DNA of 64,000 bases from Phytophthora quininea (GCA_011947345.1 JAAVTG010000538.1:186001-250000); one strand, 5' to 3'. Counted from the first letter of the stretch, positions 20,553-31,657 are shown. Notes: generated from the sequence alone by a model not told the origin. Numbers and translations: made by a program.

Positions 20553-22553
20553 TTACGCAACCGTGTTGTATCCGGCGCGGCGGCTGACCTTGGAGGCGAA
20601 CGAGAGCATAGCGACACCCAGCACCGCGCCCATGATGAGCCAAGCAGCGGCGATGGCGTAGCTGTGGCCCTCCTTCTCCATGCGTTCGGCTTTGGCGGCC
20701 TGGCGGACGAATCCCTGGGCCGTCACGCTGTCCACTCCAACCAGTTGCTTGCGCATGAACTCCTTGGGCTTGAAGGTGTCGCCGGGCCAGGTCGCGAACT
20801 CGCTGGCCTGCAGGAACCAAGCCGGGTATCCAGGAGCAGCCTGCTGGTTGGAAGCCTCGCCCGTGGTCACGTAGCCGTCGCTGTACTTGGCGACCAACGT
20901 CCAGGCGAGTTCCCACCACTGGGCCACGACGAAGCTGGCGAACTCATTGCTTTGGGTTTTCACACGAGTGACAAGCTGAGCTTCCGTGATACTTCCGGCG
21001 GCGAGATCGATGCGAGCTTTCTTCTCCATGTCGTGGCGCAGTGTGAAGGCTCGCTTCTGCAACGTATCGATCATGCCGCGGATGTCGACGCTCATAGCGT
21101 TGTAGCGCAGCAGACTCCAGTTGTTGACGAAGTTGAAGGCCCACCAAGCAGACTGCGGGTGGAACTTGCTCTGCTTGCCCAACAAGTATGACTCGGGGAT
21201 TTCGCCTTGTCCGCATGAGAACGGGACGAACACGGAGCCGTGTGGGGCGTCCTGAGCGTACCATGCCACACCACCAAGAGCGTCGGGACCCTTGTGACTG
21301 CGGGTCTGCAACACGAAAGCGAACAGCGTGCGGTACATTGAAATGGGGCGTTCCCAGCCGCCGATGACACCACCGGGGCTGCCGGACCACCGCACAGGGG
21401 CACCGAACGGGCCGGCAGCAAGGCCCTTGGTCATATCATAAGCCGTGCCTTCGTAGTGGTCGCGCAGCAAGTCCATGATCTGGAAAAGCTCCACCTTGCG
21501 GTCGGGCTTGATCGAGAACGGGTACGTGGCGTACTGCGAGAAGCTGCCAAGACGGGCATCGAGCTGAAGCGAAGGCGCGAGGACATCAAGCACACGCCAG
21601 ACACGACGACCAGTGTATAGCGGGCCAATTGCGTCCTTATCGGCGAATCCGTAGGCGGCGGTGAAGTCGAATGGCTTGTCGCCCTTCGGGTCCCACCAGC
21701 CCATGTCTGCTGCAAGCGAGTGAACATCGGCGGAGGCTTTGAACCAGTCGGGCTGGCTCAAGTCCATCTCGCGGATCGTAAAGCCGTTGGCAATGACCGT
21801 CACGTGGCCGTCAGGCACGCGCTGAGCTGCCCAAATGGCGCCCGCATGGTCCTTGCCGGTCATGATGTGGAAGACCCAGACCTCGCCCATCTTGTCGCCG
21901 ACAACCAGCGCCTCGGCCGAGTCGCCGAAATCCGGTTTGGCCATGTCACCGCTGTCCTCGCTGTAGAAGCCGTACTGCTCGGCAAGTGAGCCCATGGTGT
22001 CGATAGCACACCGTGCCGTCACACAGCGTTCGAGTGCGATCTTGGTGAGCTCGGCGATGCCGAACAAGTTCTTGCCGCCGTCCACGTTGAGCGGCCAGCC
22101 GACGGTCTTGGCGCCGCAAGTGCTTTCGCCGATACTGAGCTGCATCTCGTTTATCATACCGTAGTCCTGGTCGAAGTACGCGAACGTGTGCTCCACCTGC
22201 GGGATGAAGCCCATTGGGGTCGAGTATTGTTGAGTTTCCTCGGTTGAGAGACTGTGAGCTGGCTGGTAGTGCGGGCCACGGTCCGGGGCCACGACTCTCG
22301 GGTAGCCACCGTCGAAGTTGTAGACGGCACGCTTGCTGCCGAGGGCGTGATCCTGAGCAGGTACGCGGACGAGACGCAGATCGGAGGCGCTGCCGCCTGC
22401 GTCGTCCGTGTGGGCGATCAGCGTGGAGTTGTCGGCGCTGGCGCCTTTAGTCACGGCGATGGCCGTGCAGGCTTCGACCTGAGCAGACTGCAGCTGCATC
22501 GCAGTCAACGCGACAGCAACAGCGCACAGGCGAGACCACCGGGAGGGCTTCAT
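20553..22553 (-). CDS. Family C69 dipeptidase, secreted and membrane-anchored
   Basis: This is an intact 666-residue frame. The signal peptide ends at VEA, immediately followed by the catalytic cysteine (CTAIAVTKGAS, about residue 29), which becomes the N-terminal nucleophile after processing, as in C69 dipeptidases and secernins. Other family segments are LIAHTDDAGG, GMINEMQLSIGESTC, EALVVGDKMGEVWVFH and VTVIANGFTIRE. A hydrophobic helix near the C-terminus (IAAAWLIMGAVLGVAMLSF) with a basic tail suggests a type I membrane protein exposed outside or in the vacuole or endosome lumen. It probably hydrolyses dipeptides. Confidence 0.92.
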   Translation of the reverse strand: MKPSRWSRLCAVAVALTAMQLQSAQVEACTAIAVTKGASADNSTLIAHTDDAGGSASDLRLVRVPAQDHALGSKRAVYNFDGGYPRVVAPDRGPHYQPAHSLSTEETQQYSTPMGFIPQVEHTFAYFDQDYGMINEMQLSIGESTCGAKTVGWPLNVDGGKNLFGIAELTKIALERCVTARCAIDTMGSLAEQYGFYSEDSGDMAKPDFGDSAEALVVGDKMGEVWVFHIMTGKDHAGAIWAAQRVPDGHVTVIANGFTIREMDLSQPDWFKASADVHSLAADMGWWDPKGDKPFDFTAAYGFADKDAIGPLYTGRRVWRVLDVLAPSLQLDARLGSFSQYATYPFSIKPDRKVELFQIMDLLRDHYEGTAYDMTKGLAAGPFGAPVRWSGSPGGVIGGWERPISMYRTLFAFVLQTRSHKGPDALGGVAWYAQDAPHGSVFVPFSCGQGEIPESYLLGKQSKFHPQSAWWAFNFVNNWSLLRYNAMSVDIRGMIDTLQKRAFTLRHDMEKKARIDLAAGSITEAQLVTRVKTQSNEFASFVVAQWWELAWTLVAKYSDGYVTTGEASNQQAAPGYPAWFLQASEFATWPGDTFKPKEFMRKQLVGVDSVTAQGFVRQAAKAERMEKEGHSYAIAAAWLIMGAVLGVAMLSFASKVSRRAGYNTVA

Positions 22554-23022
22554 ATTGCAAAAGTCCTAGTCGGTGGTAGGGTGTCCTTGACGGTTGGGCT
22601 GAGAGCTTGTACGACGCGGAGGCCGTTAAAGTGCGCAGACCAAGCGAAAAGGAAGAGTGAGAGCTGATGGAGTCCTGCGCCGCCGGAGCTGCGACCCCGA
22701 GCTCATCACTCCAGTGCTGGTGCTGGATCTAGACCACGAAACTGACGGACTCGTGCGAGCACACTTGACTTGCTGTGACCACCGGTAGTGTTGCCGGTGC
22801 TTTGGCGAACATCATCGCATGGGGTCCTCACTCTTTGCTAGGAATAGTTGGCCATGCGATGCGTGGGCATACGTTCGACAAGAGACTGCAACTGCTGTCG
22901 TCTTCGTCTTCGTCTACAGATCCGAGTTGTTGAAGCGGAACATGACACTTCGCATGTGGCGTCGAGCTTGACAGTAAAATCCAATCCATTCACACACTAC
23001 AACACTCATGCTACCTGCCGTT
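22554..23022. other. Intergenic spacer, nothing recognised
   Basis: This holds the promoter of the C69 gene (minus strand) and the 3' region of the first AA17-type gene. No further feature is seen. Confidence 0.4.
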
Positions 23023-23799
23023 CTAGTCACGCATGCGACGGTTGCACTTGGCAGTAGTGTCCGCTTCGCCTGCGACGGTGTCGGAGCCGGTGGTGCTTGG
23101 ACTCTTGGTAGCAGTTGGGGTCGTCGTGGTCCGCTTGGGAGCTGTCGTCGCCGTCGTAGTGGTCGTGGTTTTCTGCGTAGTCGTAGTCGTACTTGTCGTG
23201 CCGGAGCCGCTGCCTGGCACCACGATGTCGGCGCACGACGGGTACGTCTGGTTGGCAATCTTCGAGTACCAGAAGAACTGCAGCGTGCAGTCTCCTGGCC
23301 TCTCGCACCCCTTGACATTCGTCGGCATCTTAACCTTCACACTGCCCTCTCCGCCGTGCTCGGCGAACGGCTCGACCCGCGTCAGAGTTTTGTAGTTCTT
23401 GTACATGATCTTGCCTGTCGCGTCCTTGCTTGGCTTGACGATGGTCAGCGTCATGTAGCCTGGGTGCGGGGCGTCGATCTGCCACGTGACGTCAAAGTCT
23501 TTACCCGGCTGCAGCGTGGTGACGTTGTTGCCTTCTTCGTAGACTGTGCCACGGCAGCCGTTCATGAGGTCGAACGTCTTGGCGATCGGGTAGTCCTTCT
23601 GCTTGTTTTGCGAGAGACCTTCGATCGGAGCGATCTGGATTTGGCCACCGCCGATGTTGATCAGCGCCCCACTATCCTTGAGATACTGTTGGGAGATCGG
23701 GCGGGTGTTCGGAGACATCATTTTGCCGTGGGCTTCCACGCCGCCAAACAGCAAGACGGAGCTGACTAAAGCGAACGACAGGACTCCGGCCGGAGACAT
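23023..23799 (-). CDS. AA17-type lytic polysaccharide monooxygenase, copy 1 (intact)
   Basis: This is a 258-residue secreted protein starting at 23799 (MSPAGVLSFALVSSVLL). The signal peptide ends at VEA, so the mature protein begins with His (HGKMMSPNTR), the first ligand of the LPMO copper brace. Conserved segments are MNGCRGTVYEEG, DFDVTWQIDAPHPGYMTLTIVKP (the His here is a likely second ligand, by inference), KIMYKNYKTL and GDCTLQFFWYSKIANQTYPSCADI. A Thr-rich tail follows. Oomycete AA17 enzymes oxidatively cleave pectin during plant infection. Upstream in-frame ATGs would bury the signal peptide, so 23799 is preferred. Confidence 0.87.
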   Translation of the reverse strand: MSPAGVLSFALVSSVLLFGGVEAHGKMMSPNTRPISQQYLKDSGALINIGGGQIQIAPIEGLSQNKQKDYPIAKTFDLMNGCRGTVYEEGNNVTTLQPGKDFDVTWQIDAPHPGYMTLTIVKPSKDATGKIMYKNYKTLTRVEPFAEHGGEGSVKVKMPTNVKGCERPGDCTLQFFWYSKIANQTYPSCADIVVPGSGSGTTSTTTTTQKTTTTTTATTAPKRTTTTPTATKSPSTTGSDTVAGEADTTAKCNRRMRD

Positions 23800-23941
23800 C
23801 GTGCAGTGCAAATTGGAGAATGGCTTGGTCACGAGTAGTGAGCTCGTTGACGATGGCGAATGATTATGGGATCCCTGAAAGTCGTGCTCCACCTGCAAAG
23901 GCTCCAAACTAGCTGCCACAATTCCACATGGCGGGAGGACC

Positions 23942-23987
23942 AGACCATGGAGAGTCTCCATGGTCTCCATTGCCAATGGACCATTGG
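23942..23987. repeat. Two adjacent odd-centre palindromes upstream of AA17 copy 1
   Basis: Positions 23942-23966 form a perfect 12-bp inverted repeat with a single central G. Positions 23973-23987 form a 7-bp one (CCAATGG/CCATTGG) with a single central A. They lie about 145-190 bp upstream of the AA17 start on the minus strand. Confidence 0.85.
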
Positions 23988-24182
23988 AGACTCACTGGTC
24001 GAGTCTCTGTAATTCCTTTGGATAGGAAGGCTTTGTTCCCCTGCACCACCTGTTCTTCGGATACCAAAATTGATCTGCTCGTCGTCGTCACGCGAATGGC
24101 GTGAAGGAAGGAATTTAAGTTGATTAACCAGTCGGATAATCCGTTTTTCTAGCTACGATCGTATACTACTTAGTCGTACTGC

Positions 24183-25031
24183 TTAGTTTCGTGGAATCCA
24201 AACGTGACTTGCTGGTGGCGTGTTTCGCGGCGCAGGTGGGTCAAAGCCTACCTTCTCCAGAACAGAGGTTACAATTTTGTCGTCAATCCCAAGCTCCGCT
24301 GAATGGTGATTGATGTACAGACAGTGTCGTCGAAAAGAGGACGTCACATTTTGGACGCTTGGTACTTCAGCTGTAGTTTCACGGAATAGTATGTCGTTTC
24401 TCAACCTCCACGTAGCGTGGAACGCGATCGCAGTGTGGACTCGCCACAGTAGCAGGACCACCTTTGGTTCTGCCTCCACTCCCTATTCAGGTCTCGTGGT
24501 TTAGGAAAAATTAGCAATCGCCAGTCCAACTCCGTCGCGAAAGCCTTATGCCATGGGGACCACAATGGGGACCACATTTGCGTCAGAGCTGGGCACGAGA
24601 AGAAACAGTGCTCTACTGTTTCTATCGCAGCACATCATCGTCTCACACACTGTTGAATCGTAGGATTTAACGACTTGAGGAAGAACAACCTTGATCCGAC
24701 AATGAGGTCTCCAAAGGATATTTTCAGCATCACATCGTGGACAACAGGAATAAGGAACTGGCGGAGGGCTGGTATCTGTTGTAATGCAGTATGGATCTGT
24801 TGTTGCGGACAGCCAAGCACTTTCATGGGGTGTGGTTGCACGCATCTGTCAGGCCGCAAAAGTTCGTCCCAGTCTTGGGATTTTAGATTTGGGAAGAAAC
24901 GAGATGTTTTTCCGACTGTCAGTCCAAATGTCGGCGGACGCAAATGGCGTGAAGATGGAGGATGTTGCTACATGGACACCCTTCCGACACCACCGAGAAG
25001 GACTGCACTAAAGATGCTTTCTCCGCGCTGA
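24183..25031 (-). mobile_element. Degenerate LINE remnant (zinc-binding RVT region)
   Basis: Several minus-strand fragments in different frames look like the C-terminal part of a non-LTR retrotransposon polyprotein: a LPALRQFLIPVVHDVMLKISFG-like zf-RVT region, a CPRC-containing piece, and WRVHTAIAFHATWRLRNDILF. The last block is closely matched at 43281-43556 (WRVQTAIVFHATWRLRNDIHF), so both come from one family. No intact reverse transcriptase is present. Confidence 0.6.
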
Positions 25032-25159
25032 AGTTTCCATTCGTACATGCGTATCAGCAAAATACGGTGATATTGGATGGAACTTACGCTATTTGCTATC
25101 CATCGTCTACACACATCCAACGGCACAAAAAACACAACAGTCTCATCGGGTCTGACACT

Positions 25160-26070
25160 CTAGCTGCGGCGGCGAGTGCACTTGGCAGCCTCGGCTTCAC
25201 CACCGACGGACGAATCCGTCGTAGGGGTCGACTGCGACGTTGGCGCCGTAGTTGTGGTCGTCGTGGGTGTCGAAGGAGACTGGTTGGATGACGGGGTCGA
25301 CGGGGTCGAGTTAGACGACGGGGTTGAAGGGGTCGAGTTAGACGACGGGGTCGAAGGGGTCGAGTTAGACGACGGGGTTGAAGGGGTCGAGTTAGACGAC
25401 GGGGCCTCTGTCGTCGTAGAAGTTTCACTGTTGCCCGAGGATTCCGTGGTGGTGGAAGTCGACGGGGTCGAGCCGCCGCCGCTACCGGACACGACGATGT
25501 CGCCGCAGGTAACGTACGTCTGGTTGGCGATGTCCGAGTGCCAGTACATCTGCACGGCGCAGTTGCCGGGCTGACCGCAGCCTTGCACGTCGGTCGGCAT
25601 CGTAGCCTTCGTGCTTCCCTCACCGGCGTTGTTCGCGAACGAGTCGACGTTGAGGAGGGTCTTGTAACTCTTGTACATGATCTTGCCGGACGAGTCGTCG
25701 GGCTTGACGATGCTCAGCTTCATGGTGCCTGGGTGGGGGCTTGGATGTACCACTTGACGTCGAACTCGGCGCCTGGTGCCAGCGTCGTCACCGGGCTGGT
25801 GCTCTCGTAGACGGTGCCGCGGCAGCCATTCATGACGGTGAACGTCTCGGCCTCGGGGAAGTCCTTCTGTTTGCGCTGGCTCAGCAGCTCGAGAGGCGAG
25901 TACTGGAGTTCCTGATCTCCAGCCTGTCCGAGGGTGCCACCATCCTTCCTAAACTTGGCGGTGATGTTGCGGTTGGTTGGGAAAGTCATTTGGCCGTGAG
26001 CATCGGCGGTGGAGATGAAGGCGGTGGCCGTGGCCACAAGCGCAAGCGAGGCGATTCCGGTCGTCTTCAT
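25160..26070 (-). CDS. AA17-type lytic polysaccharide monooxygenase, copy 2 (one frame break)
   Basis: The start at 26070 gives a signal peptide ending at ADA, then mature His1 (HGQMTFPTNRN). MNGCRGTVYESTS, DVKWYIQAP, KIMYKSYKTLLNV and NCAVQMYWHSDIANQTYVTCGDI are all recognisable. The first half and the second half are in different frames; one missing C in a C-run near 25738 explains the break and sits next to the likely copper-site HPG motif. The C-terminal tail contains several STPSTPSSN units of 27 nt (about 25275-25400), a probable glycosylated linker. Catalytic role as for copy 1. Confidence 0.82.
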
Positions 26071-26922
26071 GAGTGTCGTCTCACTGTCCGAGAGGTGGAC
26101 AGGTGATTAAACGCGATAGCTGGGGAGAGCGGATTCGGGAATGAAAACAAAAGAGCGAGTGGACAAGCAGCAATTCCGACGAGTCGAACGGAGAGGCGTG
26201 GCGGTGAAGCGGGCCACGGCAAAGGAGGGAGACCGCTGCTGGGTGAGAGGGGGTCTCGGATTTGTGAGAGAGTGAGGGCTCCACAGCGTTGCATAGCATG
26301 ACTCGACAGTCGAGTTGGATTGGCATTGCCATTGCAAAGTCCTCACAAGACACGAGGCTCCTTGCCCGATCTCCAGCCGGTTCCTCGGATCTGTCTGGAT
26401 GTGGACCATCAGACACGCTGGTACGACGAGCTCTTTTACCATTTCACTGTTTCGTAAACTTCCAATCCGTGCGCCTCCATGCTCCAGCTATTAGAAGGGA
26501 GCTTCTCTCGCTTCATGGAGAGATGCCATTGAAGCTTTACTGTGCACTAGCGATAGTCTAACTGTTTGTACCGGTAGATGTTTTGCAAGCTTTTACGGAT
26601 GTGCCTTTGTTATCGTCTCAAGTGTGCACCGGTATTGTAGCAAATGTATACTGCACGGATATTTGTTTCAGCGAACAGCAACCACGCTTTGTTCCCATCC
26701 CAAGATATGAGGAACGTTCATGATGCACTGCAATGTGGCGGTGCAGTCTGAACCGCCGGGCTCGCGTTACATCGCAGCCCGGTGACGACCTCACTGAGGT
26801 CGTCAATGCAGCAGTACACCGGTAAGCGTAGCGCAAACAGCGACCACCGATTAAAATGCATTTACTCAGAGCACTGGTACTCACAGTACTCTTGGCGTCG
26901 ATAGTAGTTCTCTTTGATGTCG
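26071..26922. other. Intergenic spacer with a 10-bp odd-centre palindrome
   Basis: This is the promoter side of AA17 copy 2 and the 3' side of the VASt gene. A perfect 10-1-10 inverted repeat (GACGACCTCA/TGAGGTCGTC) lies at 26784-26804. The stretch around 26170 (CAATTCCGACGA...GGAGAGGCGTGGCGG) resembles the promoter of AA17 copy 3 near 31030-31100. No gene is seen. Confidence 0.5.
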
Positions 26923-29900
26923 TCAGTACATCGCAGCGATCGCTTCAATCAGTTTGGACGCGAGTTCGTCGTGCGTCGGTAGTCCGTCGTGCGCTCTAGA
27001 CTGGTGAACCAGCAGCATTTCTTCCTCGTCGAGACCGTTCGGGGTCTTCTCCTGGTGGGTGTTCGGCAGGACGACGTAGTCGCTCGTGGCCTCACTGATC
27101 TCCACCATGACGCTCGCCACGTGCTTCCAGATCTGTTTCAAGCCACGCAAGACGCCAGCGACCACATGAGGGTTGACGATAACATGAGCGCGCGTCTCGG
27201 GATGGCGATGGCGCGGCGGCGAGGCAAAAAGACGCGAAGGACGTTGTTGGCCTTGTCCTCGTCGGCCGGTTCCACAACGATCAGTACTTCGATCGTGAAC
27301 TGATGGCCTTCAGGCAGCGCTGGAATATACAGCTTCATGCCGAATTCCAGTCGTCTTGGCTTGACGTCGCGCGGTTTTGGCTCTTTGATTGGGCCCGATG
27401 GCGGTCGCTTTTTATCGCGACTTAAGGGCGGTTGCGATCCATTGCTGCCGATGCCAAGGCCAGACAAAGGGTGCTTCTTTTCTCGACCTAGAGGCGCTGG
27501 TTGAGACGTGTTACTACGGAGCAAGGCTGGTCTTTTGTCTCGACCATTGTCGTTCTCGTCAACAGCATGTGGAGACGGCACCTGGCTACGAGCTTGTACC
27601 AGTGCATAGTACTGGAAGTCCTCCACCTCGGCGATATCCACCTCAGGTATCCCACTAAGTGGCATACGGAACACTTGCTTACGGATAAAGCCAACCGCTT
27701 TCTCTTTCGGCTGTAGGGATGACACGAACGCTCTCCAGGCACTGATATCCACCTCCATCGTGCCGCTGTCTGGATGGGCGTGGCGGAAGAATGAACAGCC
27801 ATCCGACAGCAGCGCCTCGAAGAAGAGCGGAGCAGTCACTTTCCGCCCCAAGTTTTCCTCTAAAACTTGAGCAAATTCTTTGGGGGAACTCTCAAAAATG
27901 GCGTGGCAGTTGTAGCTGCAAATGTGTGTGGGGATGGAGACGCCCTCACGATTGTGTTGGAGGGATTGAAAGCTTTCCACGGCAGATGAAGAGGCAATGT
28001 GCTGAGGCTTTCGGATTGAGGCCTCGCATCGCAAATGGCCTGAATAAGACCCTTGACAACTTCCAGCGCGAATGTACGCGGTACGAACGCTAGATCCGGA
28101 GTTGCCCGCGACTTTTTAAACGTGCGGCCACGAGATGACGAATCCAACGTAGGTAACGATGAAAGAGTGTCTCCATCGTTGGATGCTTCGACTGGAGTCT
28201 GTTTGGCGTATTTGTCACGCAGTAACTTCAAGATCTCTGAGCAGGTGGTGCGGATTCCTTCCAATGCACCTTGCTCGATCTCTGCTTGAAGCATGGTTTT
28301 GCGCGAAAAGACCACGCCTGCGCGCCAGCGAATTTGAAGAGCGGTCTTCTGCTCGGGCTTTCCTGCCTGCTCCTTTCCACTTGGCGACGACGACGTCGCA
28401 TCAGTTGAGGCCCCATTCTCTACACTATTCAAGTCTGGAACATCTTCTACATCCACAAGCACTTCGATCGAGAAGCAGTTGCTGAATGGGATGCTAAGTG
28501 TGTAAATCTTGGATCGAAGAGTAGCCTTCCGTGGCTTGCTGTTGCTTTCAAGCGCTTCGTCGTCCACGATGCAGGAGTGATACTGGTCAATAACCACAGC
28601 TTTCATGCTGGAAGGCGCTGAGCTTCTGGGCCCGTGTCTGTTGCTTGACAGAGGGACCCCGGGGATCACCCCGGACTCAGGACGATAACTAAGTGCACGA
28701 ACCAGTCCGTATTGCGGGTGAGGCAGCCACTCTAGAAGCTTGCCATTTTCACCTGCTTTGTCGTCATTCGGCGTGCCCTCGAAGACCCCACTGGTGCAGA
28801 GCGGGTGAATACTTCCCTCGTAATCTTACTCTTCATTCGCATAGCGCGAGGCACTACTATCTCGAGGAAATCCTTAACGGAACAGTTAGAAACAGTCGCT
28901 GTCATCACGTCTTTCATATCACTCTCAGCCATCTCCAGGAACGAAGCAGGTCGTCCGGAATCCGCATTGGCCTTGGCAGCCGCCTCTAGCCAAGGCAAAC
29001 GCACGTCTCCCAAGTCCCAACTCGTAAGGACTGGAGCTTGGAACCCTGTGCTGTTCACCTGCAATACATTTCCCGTCAAGTGAGGTGCCGTCTGTGCCCG
29101 AGCCAAAGATCGGGACGATGACACTCCTGATTGCGAGCCAAGCTCCGCACTGGCCGACATCAACGCCGATAAGTCCGAGCTGTAGACAAATCCGATCGCA
29201 TGGTCGAACTGCTTAGATAGAAAGACTCCCCGTTTACCAGGCGTAGCGCTTCCTCCTCGGTCGCTCTCTCCGAAAGACTCTTCATCCATCTCCGAGCCTA
29301 AGTTGTAGCTGCTTCTATTTGTCGGGACTTGTGAGCTGGCAAAGCCGCTGGAACCAGGTTTGTTCGCGACCCACATGCCCTTCCCGAACCGGGTAGAGCA
29401 CAAGATCATGTAAATCTGGGGCGAAGTGCCATTAAACCCTTTCTCGCCTGGTCGTTGCAGGACCCGGAACGACTCCCAAGCGTGGAGCTTCTTACTGGTC
29501 ACAACCATCTTTTGCACAAAGTTCTGGCCCATGTATCTCTGGTTGGAGGCGGATTTAAACCCCCAGTGGTGAGTCTTGCCCCTCTCAATGTAGAACAGGC
29601 AGGCTGCGTTGGGTTTGCTGGTCAGTCCCAACTTCCTGTGCTGAGAAGTCTTCAAAAAGCAGCCGGAAGTGGGGTCCATCAAGTAGACTGGGGCATCTCC
29701 ACTTGCCCTGGGGAACACATGGTCCTTCAAACTGCCCTTAACCTGCTCGTATAGCGAGCTACCACTGGTACTGGAGGAGACGACTTCGGGTCGTTGGCTG
29801 CTGAGACCGAGAGGTCGACTGAGAGTCGTCCGACCCTGCGGCCAGCGCTCACTGAAGGCCTTGAACAGTTCGGCTCTAGCTGCAGCTAGAGCCTCTGCTG

Positions 29901-30144
29901 GGGTGAGTTTCTGTTGCTTGGCTTGTTGACCGACGGCCCCTAAGGCCGCAACCGTCTCCCATAGAGACGTGAAGAAACTCCAGCCGCGACCTTCAGCCAC
30001 CACGTCGATAGCTACGAGCGTGGGGAGGAGAGCGAAGAAGACGAGGCGGACGAGGGGAACGGAGGGCACCACGACCCTGCAGGCGAGCAAGGCGACGCTG
30101 CTGGTGCCGAGGGACACCAGCGACAGCGGCAGCTTGGACGCCAT
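26923..30144 (-). CDS. Membrane protein with tandem VASt (StAR-related) lipid-binding domains, three frame breaks
   Basis: Starting at 30144 (MASKLPLSLVSLG; 30228 and 30336 are alternatives), the protein has two hydrophobic helices near the N-terminus. A beta-trefoil-like middle follows (YLMDPTSGCFLKT, FYIERGKTHHWGFKS, CSTRFGKGMWVANK). Next come two tandem VASt-like domains: the first begins around MKDVMTATVSNCSVKDFLE and ends GVVFSRKTMLQAEIEQGAL; the second begins around YNCHAIFESSPKEFAQVLE and ends with RAHVIVNPHVVAGVLRGLKQ. The frame changes near 28790 (one G short in GGGG), near 28020 and near 27205. VASt domains move sterols between membranes in Aster/Lam and VAD1 proteins; no GRAM domain is visible here. 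The gene interrupts the AA17 cluster. Confidence 0.65.
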
Positions 30145-30346
30145 GAGCGGTTCACGATCAGACCTGACGGGTGTCTGTTGGAAGGTGGAGATGTGATAGA
30201 GATGAGGGGGATAAGGTGGATATGTCAGAACGGACATTTTCATGATGACGCCGACGATGTTTACGGTTGCTTCAACAGCACAGCAAACTTCAGCACAGCA
30301 ACTTGTAGTTTTATTACGGTCTCCAGGAGAAGGCACTGTCTACACT

Positions 30347-30943
30347 CTACAGCTTAGCTGTGGGGGCGGAGACGATGATGTCGGCACAGGTGGGGTACGT
30401 CTGGTTGACGACGTTGGAGAACCAGAAGAACTGCAAAGCGCACTTGCCCGGTCCATCGCAACCTTCGACGTTGGTAGGCATCTTGGCCGTCGTGCTGCCG
30501 TCTCCACCGGTGCTTCCGAATGGCTCGACGTTGAGGATCGTCTTGTAGTTCTTGTACATGATCGTGCCCGAAGACTCGTCGGGCTTGACGATGCTCACGT
30601 TCATGTAACCCAGATGCGGGACCTGGATGAACCACTTGACATCGAACTCAGCGCCAGGTGCCAGCGTCGTGACGGGGCTGATGCCTTCCTCGTAGACCGT
30701 GCCGCGGCAACCATTCATGACGGTGAAGGCCGCCGACTCAGGCTTGCGCTGGTTCAAGAGCTCAATGGGCGAGTATTGTAGTTGCTGGTCCGTGACGTTG
30801 TTGGGGACGGCGCCATCCTTGCGGTACTTGGCGGTGATGGTGCGGTTGGTCGGGAAGGTCATTCCGCCGTGAGCGTCGGCGGTGGAAATGAACGCGGCAG
30901 CCGTGGCCACAATGGCAAGCGAGGTGATACCAGTCGTCTTCAT
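30347..30943 (-). CDS. AA17-type lytic polysaccharide monooxygenase, copy 3 (intact, short)
   Basis: This is a 198-residue secreted protein starting at 30943 (MKTTGITSLAIVATAAAFISTADA), giving mature His1 (HGGMTFPTNRT). Conserved segments are MNGCRGTVYEEG, DVKWFIQVPHLGYMNVSIVKP, IMYKNYKTILNVEPFG and KCALQFFWFSNVVNQTYPTCADI. It lacks the Ser/Thr tail of copies 1 and 2 and ends just after the catalytic domain. The signal peptide is nearly identical to that of copy 2, indicating recent duplication. Catalytic role as for copy 1. Confidence 0.87.
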   Translation of the reverse strand: MKTTGITSLAIVATAAAFISTADAHGGMTFPTNRTITAKYRKDGAVPNNVTDQQLQYSPIELLNQRKPESAAFTVMNGCRGTVYEEGISPVTTLAPGAEFDVKWFIQVPHLGYMNVSIVKPDESSGTIMYKNYKTILNVEPFGSTGGDGSTTAKMPTNVEGCDGPGKCALQFFWFSNVVNQTYPTCADIIVSAPTAKL

Positions 30944-31030
30944 GGTGTGTGTGTGTGTCCTTCCACTGTTTGTGAGGCGAGTTCGAGCGTGCGAATTCGA
31001 GAATGAAAGTGGCAAAAGGAGACAAAGTGA

Positions 31031-31063
31031 AATTCCGACGATCCGACTCGGATCGTCGGAATT
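31031..31063. repeat. Perfect 16-bp odd-centre palindrome upstream of AA17 copy 3
   Basis: The arms AATTCCGACGATCCGA and its exact complement flank a single C (31047). It lies about 90 bp upstream of the ATG at 30943 on the minus strand. One arm resembles the single AATTCCGACGA in the copy 2 promoter. Confidence 0.9.
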
Positions 31064-31657
31064 GATCGTCCGAGCGACGGCAACGGAGAAGCGTGGCGGA
31101 TGCACTGCCCGAGATGCCGAGGTTGCTGCGACGTGAATCTTCTGAGGTTTGTTTCGTGTTCATGCTGCTTGAAATGAGCGGCGAGAGCCGACTTCTGTGG
31201 TCGCCACTGACCTGAAGCAGCGAGTTGAAATGCGCTCGGACAGCATTTAACGCATCGATTATTGGTATATCACTAGTAGAATTTCTTCGGAATGCTTGCA
31301 GTCAAACCAGACAACGTTTAACGGGCAAATCCTATGAATGGGAAGGTCACGTGGGCTATGCGAGCACTTGGACTGCAGCGTTCTCCTCGTGCAATTGTTC
31401 CAATTGCAGTTCGATGAGTGTACGCCAAGCTGGCTGCAGTAGGCCAGAAATTCAGATTGCTTACGGCCTTCCTACCGTAGTTCATTCTCAAGGTGACAAC
31501 GGCGATCAATGTATGGTGGAGTAGGCTTCGCAGCGGCATTGGAATCCACAAGACAAGTCGAAGCCGTTCCCAAAATGACGACGCAAATGTAGAATTGATT
31601 TCGTTTTTACTTCCCAACCAATGGCATTTGAAGACCCTCCGCGAATTTGCAAGCGGC
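31064..31657. other. Spacer between AA17 copies 3 and 4, nothing recognised
   Basis: This holds short frames without a recognisable domain. Confidence 0.4.

Noticed and set aside
25290..25400. Short regular repeats, possible CRISPR-like array
   Set aside because: They are coding STPSTPSSN repeats in the AA17 copy 2 tail without unique spacers, and the organism is a eukaryote.
29872..29893. Perfect 22-bp palindrome GGCTCTAGCTG/CAGCTAGAGCC
   Set aside because: It lies inside an Ala/Arg/Glu-rich coding helix of the VASt gene and needs no regulatory explanation.
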